A stretch of 9,133 nucleotides of DNA from Clostridia bacterium (lineage in GTDB: Bacteria > Bacillota > Clostridia > Oscillospirales > Butyricicoccaceae), in the NCBI GenBank assembly GCA_017560175.1, contig JAFYOK010000008.1, forward strand, positions 1 through 9,133. Direction: 5' to 3'. The stretch's first letter is position 1, and each line of letters starts with the position of its first letter. The notes under the pieces were generated by a model that saw only the letters and a list, made by a program, of their open reading frames with translations, ran no database searches and had not been told where the DNA came from. The translations under genes and the position numbers were made by a program. Below, piece by piece: positions 5,549-9,133 of this stretch.

Positions 5549-7135
5549 ATGAAGAAACTGGCAAAACTGTTCAGCCTGCTGATCGTTTTCGCAATGGCAT
5601 TCTCTCTGTTCGCAGCATGCGGCGCTAAGGAAGAAGCTACAACAGAAAACACAGAGACAAACACAGAGAACAAGGGCGAAGCCTCCACAGACGGCGGCGT
5701 TCAGTCCAAGAACAAGCCTGACAACCATGTTGTCATTGCTACAGCCAACGAGCCCCCCACAATGGCTCCTCACCAGCACTCTGCTGTTGCAGGCGGCTAC
5801 ATGAACATCCTGACACACAACACATTTATGAAGTCTGACTTCGATACACTGGAGCCCGCTCCCGGTATCATCAAGTCCTGGGAAAACCTTTCCGATAAGG
5901 AATGGAAGTTCACAATCGAAGAAGGCGTTAAGTTCCACGATGGTTCCGATCTGACAACAGAAGACATGATCGCTTCCATGGAGTACGCTAGATCTCAGTC
6001 CGCTTACACCCAGTCCTACACAGAGTTCTGGGAAAAGGTTGAGGCTATCGACGATTACAACTTCATCGTCACAACAAAGAACGTCTACGCTAAGACAGTT
6101 CTGGATATGTCCTCTCACTACGTCCTGCCCTCCGAACTGATCGCTAAGGGCGAGGAAGCTATCGCTGAGACACCCATCGGCACAGGTCCCTACAAGTTCG
6201 TTAAGTGGAACCTCGGTGACTCCGTTGAGTTCGTTCGCTTCGACGAGTACTGGGAAGGCACACCTGCCATCGAAAAGCTGACATACCGCATCATCCCCGA
6301 AGGTTCCTCCAGAACAATCGCTCTGGAAGCCGGTGAAATCGACTTCATCGTCGAGGTTGAGAACAACGACCTGCAGCGTCTGGAAGAGACAGAAGGTCTG
6401 GCAGTTATCAACCAGACAGGTACATCCTTCAACTTCCTGGTTCTGAACAATGACAGAGCTCCCTTTGATAACAAGGACTTCCGTCACTTTATGAACTGCG
6501 CAATCGATAAGGACGCCCTGGTCATGGTCGCTCTGAACGGTGCCGGTACAGGTAACTACACACAGACACCTATCATCTTCGCAGGCGCAGCTGACAACAT
6601 CCCCGACAAGCTGGATAAGGAACTGGCTCAGAAGTATCTGGACGCTTCCGGTATCGATCCTAAGTCCGTATCCTTCTCCTGCATCTGCTCCGACGACGTT
6701 AAGAGACGTTGCGGTGAGGTCATCCAGGCTACACTGGCCGAGTACGGCGTCACAATGAATCTGGAGTCCATGGACCTTGCTACATACCTGTCCGTTGCAG
6801 CTGACGGTGACTTCGATACATGTATCGGTGGTTACACATCCTCCAACATGATGGGCTTCGTCGAAGGTAAGTTCACAGAAAAGCAGCTGGGCGGTTCCAA
6901 CTGGTCCAGAACAATCGATCCCAAGATCGACGAAATGTATGCTAACCTGACAAAGATCCTGGATGCAGACAAGAGAAATGCTGCTATGACAGAGCTCTGT
7001 AACTACATCAACGAGATCTGCCCCCAGGTCCCCACATACGGTGCTAACGTTACACGTGCTTACAATGATGACCTGCAGGGCATCAGAGTTTCCGCTACAA
7101 ACGGTCTGTACTGGGGCGAAGTTTCCTGGAACTAA
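5549..7135 (+). CDS. Peptide/nickel-type ABC transporter substrate-binding lipoprotein (family 5), copy 1
   Basis: A 528-residue lipoprotein of the SBP_bac_5 (OppA/DppA/NikA) family that captures peptides or related ligands outside the membrane and delivers them to an ABC importer. The signal peptide (1-23) has a Lys-rich start, a hydrophobic core and a lipobox-like LFAAC with Cys24 as the lipidated residue. A Thr/Glu/Asn-rich flexible linker runs from about 26 to 58. The binding domain starts at VVIATANEPPT (61-71). The family signature WKFTIEEGVKFHDG is at 119-132, followed by TTEDMIASMEYAR (136-148). Length is normal. AAAGGAG at 5533-5539, nine bases before the ATG, fixes the start. It is paralogous to the next gene, about 60% identical by eye. 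Threonine is nearly always ACA, and codon use is very biased compared with neighbours, suggesting high expression. The ligand cannot be told, and no permease is in the window. Confidence 0.94.
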   Translation: MKKLAKLFSLLIVFAMAFSLFAACGAKEEATTENTETNTENKGEASTDGGVQSKNKPDNHVVIATANEPPTMAPHQHSAVAGGYMNILTHNTFMKSDFDTLEPAPGIIKSWENLSDKEWKFTIEEGVKFHDGSDLTTEDMIASMEYARSQSAYTQSYTEFWEKVEAIDDYNFIVTTKNVYAKTVLDMSSHYVLPSELIAKGEEAIAETPIGTGPYKFVKWNLGDSVEFVRFDEYWEGTPAIEKLTYRIIPEGSSRTIALEAGEIDFIVEVENNDLQRLEETEGLAVINQTGTSFNFLVLNNDRAPFDNKDFRHFMNCAIDKDALVMVALNGAGTGNYTQTPIIFAGAADNIPDKLDKELAQKYLDASGIDPKSVSFSCICSDDVKRRCGEVIQATLAEYGVTMNLESMDLATYLSVAADGDFDTCIGGYTSSNMMGFVEGKFTEKQLGGSNWSRTIDPKIDEMYANLTKILDADKRNAAMTELCNYINEICPQVPTYGANVTRAYNDDLQGIRVSATNGLYWGEVSWN

Positions 7136-7193
7136 TTTATAATCACTTATAATTTAAGTCCAAGAACATAGCTTAAAAAACTGCATAAGTTTC

Positions 7194-7226
7194 AGGCGGC
7201 TCCCGTTCATCGGGAGCCGCCTTTTT
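7194..7226 (+). terminator. Strong intrinsic terminator after binding-protein copy 1
   Basis: GGCGGCTCCCG (7195-7205) pairs perfectly with CGGGAGCCGCC (7211-7221) around TTCAT, extended by A7194-T7222, and is followed by TTTTT (7222-7226). It lies about 60 bp after the stop codon and separates the two paralogues into different transcription units, unless read through. Confidence 0.95.
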
Positions 7227-7341
7227 CTGCGCCGGGATAAAATTGAGAAAGAAAATAACTGTAATAGATTTATCTGTTTTGAGGATGTGTATCCAGTAAT
7301 TTCCGTAAATATATTTAAAAGAAAATTAATACTATTATATT

Positions 7342-7371
7342 TTGCCAAAATCATAGTTTAAAATCGACAAT
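7342..7371 (+). promoter_or_regulatory. Distal candidate promoter of binding-protein copy 2
   Basis: TTGCCA (7342-7347) and GACAAT (7366-7371) are spaced by 18 bp, five and four of six consensus matches. Transcription would begin near 7378, at the start of the hairpin at 7375-7403, giving a 5' UTR of about 170 nt. Confidence 0.5.
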
Positions 7372-7374
7372 ACC

Positions 7375-7403
7375 AGACAGGACGAGATTAAAAACTCCTG
7401 TCT
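7375..7403 (+). promoter_or_regulatory. Hairpin at the predicted 5' end of the copy 2 transcript
   Basis: AGACAGGA (7375-7382) pairs perfectly with TCCTGTCT (7396-7403) around a 13-nt A-rich loop. No T-tract follows (TAAAATG), so it is not a terminator. A hairpin at the extreme 5' end of a message can protect it from decay, which would suit a highly expressed lipoprotein. It shares the decamer ACAGGACGAG with the start of the queT leader. Confidence 0.5.
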
Positions 7404-7429
7404 AAAATGATGAAAATATCAATTTGCAG

Positions 7430-7458
7430 TTGCAATTCTGTTAAGAAAGAGATAAGAT
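7430..7458 (+). promoter_or_regulatory. Proximal candidate promoter of binding-protein copy 2
   Basis: TTGCAA (7430-7435) and TAAGAT (7453-7458) are spaced by 17 bp. The -35 hexamer is the same as that of the copy 1 promoter. The start point would be near 7465, giving a 5' UTR of about 85 nt, close to the value inferred for copy 1. The word GTTAAGAAA lies in the spacer here but after the start point in copy 1, so the two regions are not strictly collinear. Confidence 0.45.
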
Positions 7459-7548
7459 ATCACAGGCGAAAGTTCGAAAGAATTTTCGTAAAAAGAAATA
7501 CTTTGTTTAAAAATAGACAAAGTGAAAAATCAAAAGGAGAAAAAGAAG

Positions 7549-9126
7549 ATGAAGAACACATTCATCCGTCTGCTCGGCCTGATGCTGGTCTTCGTTATGG
7601 CTTTCTCTCTGTTTGTTGGCTGCGGCAAGACCGAGACAGCTGAGACAGAGACAGAGACAAACAACGAGACAGAAGAGAAGACCGAAGAGAAGACAGAGGC
7701 TACAGAAGTTAAGGATGGCATCATCATTGCTACCGCTAACGAGCCTCCCACCCTGCACCCCTACCTGCACTCCGCTGTAGCTGCAAGCTACATGAACTAT
7801 CTGACATTTGACTACTTCCTGCGTGGCAATGTCGATACACTGGAGCCCGAGGCTGGTGCTATCACAGCTTGGGAAACAACTTCCGACACAGAGTGGGTTT
7901 TCACAATCCGTGACGATATCACATATCACAACGGCGAGAAGGCTACAGCTGAGGACTTTGTTGCTTCCATGTACTACGCTCGTGAGAACGAGTCCTACAC
8001 ATCCAACTACTCCGCTTTCTTCGAGAGCGCTGAAGTTATCGACGACACACACTTCAAGGTTGTCACAAAGGATGTCTACGCTAAGACTCTGTACGATATG
8101 TCTTCCTTCCGCGTCCTGGATAAGGACCTGATCGAGGCTGGTCACGACTTCAACGCTGACCCCATCGGTTCCGGCCCCTACATCTTCCAGACATGGGAAC
8201 TGGGCGACCACCTGGATTTCGTTGCTAACGAAAACTACTGGGAAGGCGCTCCCGCTATCAAGAACATGACATGGAGAATCATCCCCGAAGGCTCCTCCAG
8301 AACAATCGCTCTGGAAGCCGGCGAGATCGACATGATCATCGAAGTTGAGACAAACGACCTGGCTCGCCTGGAAGAGTCTGCCGAGATCGCTGTTACAAAC
8401 ATCCCCGGCACATCCTTCAACTGGCTGATCCTGAACAACGAAGTCGCTCCCTTTGACAATCAGGACTTCCGTCACTTCATGAACTGCGCTATCCAGAAGG
8501 ATGCTCTGGTCATGGTCGCTCTGAACGGCGCTGGTACTGGCAACTACCGTCAGTCCCCCGGCATGTTTGCTGGCGCTACAGACGAGAACATGGACGAGTA
8601 CAACCCCGAGCTGGCTAAGCAGTACCTGGAGAAGTCCGGTATTGATCCCACAACAGTTGTCTTCTCCACAATCTGCTCCGACGACGTAAAGCGTCGCTGC
8701 GCAGAGGTTATCCAGGCTACACTGGCTGAGTACGGCGTCACCATGAACATCGAGTCCATGGACCTGGCTACATACCTGTCCGCTGCTGCTGAGGGTAACT
8801 TCGAGGCAACAATCGGTGGTTGCACAACCTCCAACTCCCTGGGCTTCGTTGAGTACAAGTACCACTCCAGCATGATCGGTGGTTCTAACTTCACACGTAC
8901 AGCTGACGCCGAGATCGACGCTCTGTATGATGAGGCTGTTCAGACTCTGGACGAGACAAAGCGTATGGAACTGGTTTCCGCCGCTATCGCTCGTATCCAG
9001 GAGCTGTGCCCCCAGATCCCCACATACTCCGCAAACGTTGTCCGTGCATTTGATGCAAACCTGGAAGGCGTCCATGTTAACGCTTCCGGCAGCACATACT
9101 GGCACATGGTTTCCTGGGGCAAGTAA
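7549..9126 (+). CDS. Peptide/nickel-type ABC transporter substrate-binding lipoprotein (family 5), copy 2
   Basis: A 525-residue SBP_bac_5 lipoprotein, paralogous to the gene before it. The signal peptide ends in LFVGC with Cys25 as the lipidated residue. The linker (about 27-61) is an almost pure Glu/Thr/Lys tract encoded by GAGACA-like repeats. The binding domain begins IIIATANEPPT, and the family signature WVFTIRDDITYHNG sits at the same place as in copy 1. Whole blocks such as GSSRTIALEAGEID, APFDN.DFRHFMNCAI.KDALV and EVIQATLAEYGVTMN are shared with copy 1, while the linker and the C-terminal 60 residues diverge most. The start at 7549 is fixed by AAGGAG at 7534-7539, nine bases upstream; a GTG at 7522 lies before that site and is rejected. 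The stop is 7 bp from the window edge, so downstream partners cannot be judged. The ligand is unknown and may differ from that of copy 1. Confidence 0.94.
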   Translation: MKNTFIRLLGLMLVFVMAFSLFVGCGKTETAETETETNNETEEKTEEKTEATEVKDGIIIATANEPPTLHPYLHSAVAASYMNYLTFDYFLRGNVDTLEPEAGAITAWETTSDTEWVFTIRDDITYHNGEKATAEDFVASMYYARENESYTSNYSAFFESAEVIDDTHFKVVTKDVYAKTLYDMSSFRVLDKDLIEAGHDFNADPIGSGPYIFQTWELGDHLDFVANENYWEGAPAIKNMTWRIIPEGSSRTIALEAGEIDMIIEVETNDLARLEESAEIAVTNIPGTSFNWLILNNEVAPFDNQDFRHFMNCAIQKDALVMVALNGAGTGNYRQSPGMFAGATDENMDEYNPELAKQYLEKSGIDPTTVVFSTICSDDVKRRCAEVIQATLAEYGVTMNIESMDLATYLSAAAEGNFEATIGGCTTSNSLGFVEYKYHSSMIGGSNFTRTADAEIDALYDEAVQTLDETKRMELVSAAIARIQELCPQIPTYSANVVRAFDANLEGVHVNASGSTYWHMVSWGK

Positions 9127-9133
9127 TTTAGAA

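Larger units (their letters stand above)
7136..7548. other. 413-bp region between the two binding-protein genes
   Basis: No gene was found. It holds the terminator of the first gene, two candidate promoters for the second (7342-7371 and 7430-7458), a hairpin at 7375-7403, the shared leader words GTTAAGAAA (7440-7448) and AAAGTTCGA (7469-7477), and the ribosome binding site. Just after the first gene TTATAAT occurs twice, 10 bp apart (7137-7143 and 7147-7153), with no clear role. Between 7228 and 7341 I see only AT-rich sequence. Confidence 0.75.

Noticed and set aside
7522..7548. GTG at 7522 as start of binding-protein copy 2
   Set aside because: It lies upstream of the AAGGAG site that serves the ATG at 7549, and it would place nine charged residues before the signal peptide.
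7507..9105. 532-residue open frame on the minus strand opposite binding-protein copy 2, and a similar 330-residue frame (5495-6487) opposite copy 1
   Set aside because: They exist because the sense genes avoid TTA, CTA and TCA codons, which would read as stops on the other strand. Composition is Cys/Val-rich and unlike a real protein, and the sense genes have clear family motifs and ribosome binding sites.
1..9133. CRISPR array, toxin-antitoxin pair, defence island, phage or transposase genes
   Set aside because: No regularly spaced repeats, no small overlapping gene pairs and no matching protein motifs were seen. Every gene longer than 150 codons has a metabolic or transport assignment, or is a simple membrane protein.

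Overview
The window looks like a chromosomal segment of a low-to-mid-GC Gram-positive bacterium, most likely a gut-type Clostridia (Oscillospiraceae/Ruminococcaceae-like). The reasons are strong AGGAG ribosome binding sites before every gene, lipobox signal peptides, a QueT-type ECF S component, AT-rich intergenic regions between coding regions of roughly 50% GC, and intergenic palindromes of the kind I associate with that group. The family assignment is inference. No rRNA, tRNA, CRISPR array, transposase or phage gene was seen.

Left part (1-2975): a complete M42-family metallo-aminopeptidase (105-1166) is followed by a compact cluster of four hairpins (1167-1272). Directly after that comes a second, diverged copy of the last 12 codons or so of the same peptidase reading frame (1273-1323), a relic of a duplicate gene or of a rearrangement. 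A terminator, a promoter with an inverted repeat, and a MATE-family efflux transporter (1545-2933) with its own strong terminator follow.

Middle part (2976-5201): a structured leader of about 100 nt precedes a two-gene unit of queT (queuosine-precursor ECF S component) and an unrecognised four-helix membrane protein. These converge on a minus-strand ornithine cyclodeaminase/mu-crystallin family enzyme (4212-5201). A double hairpin terminator region sits between the convergent genes. The enzyme keeps the Rossmann motif and the Lys and Arg of the family, but has Cys where true ornithine cyclodeaminase has its catalytic Asp.

Right part (5202-9133): a 347-bp divergent regulatory region carries a palindrome over the minus-strand -10 box and a 20-bp-period direct repeat over the plus-strand promoter. 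It leads to two tandem paralogous peptide/nickel-type (family 5) lipoprotein substrate-binding proteins (5549-7135 and 7549-9126). These are about 60% identical by eye and are separated by a strong terminator and a second 413-bp regulatory region, so each appears to be its own transcription unit. No permease or ATPase gene is present in the window. The pair has a strong codon preference (threonine almost always ACA) unlike the neighbouring genes, which suggests very high expression.

Taken together, peptide capture (two binding proteins), intracellular peptide trimming (M42 peptidase) and amino/imino-acid metabolism (cyclodeaminase family) give a loose nutritional theme, but there is no clear single operon. 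I do not see an obvious undescribed multi-gene system. The best leads are the peptidase 3'-end duplication around the palindromic element, the operator-like repeats in the divergent region, and the unexplained queT leader.
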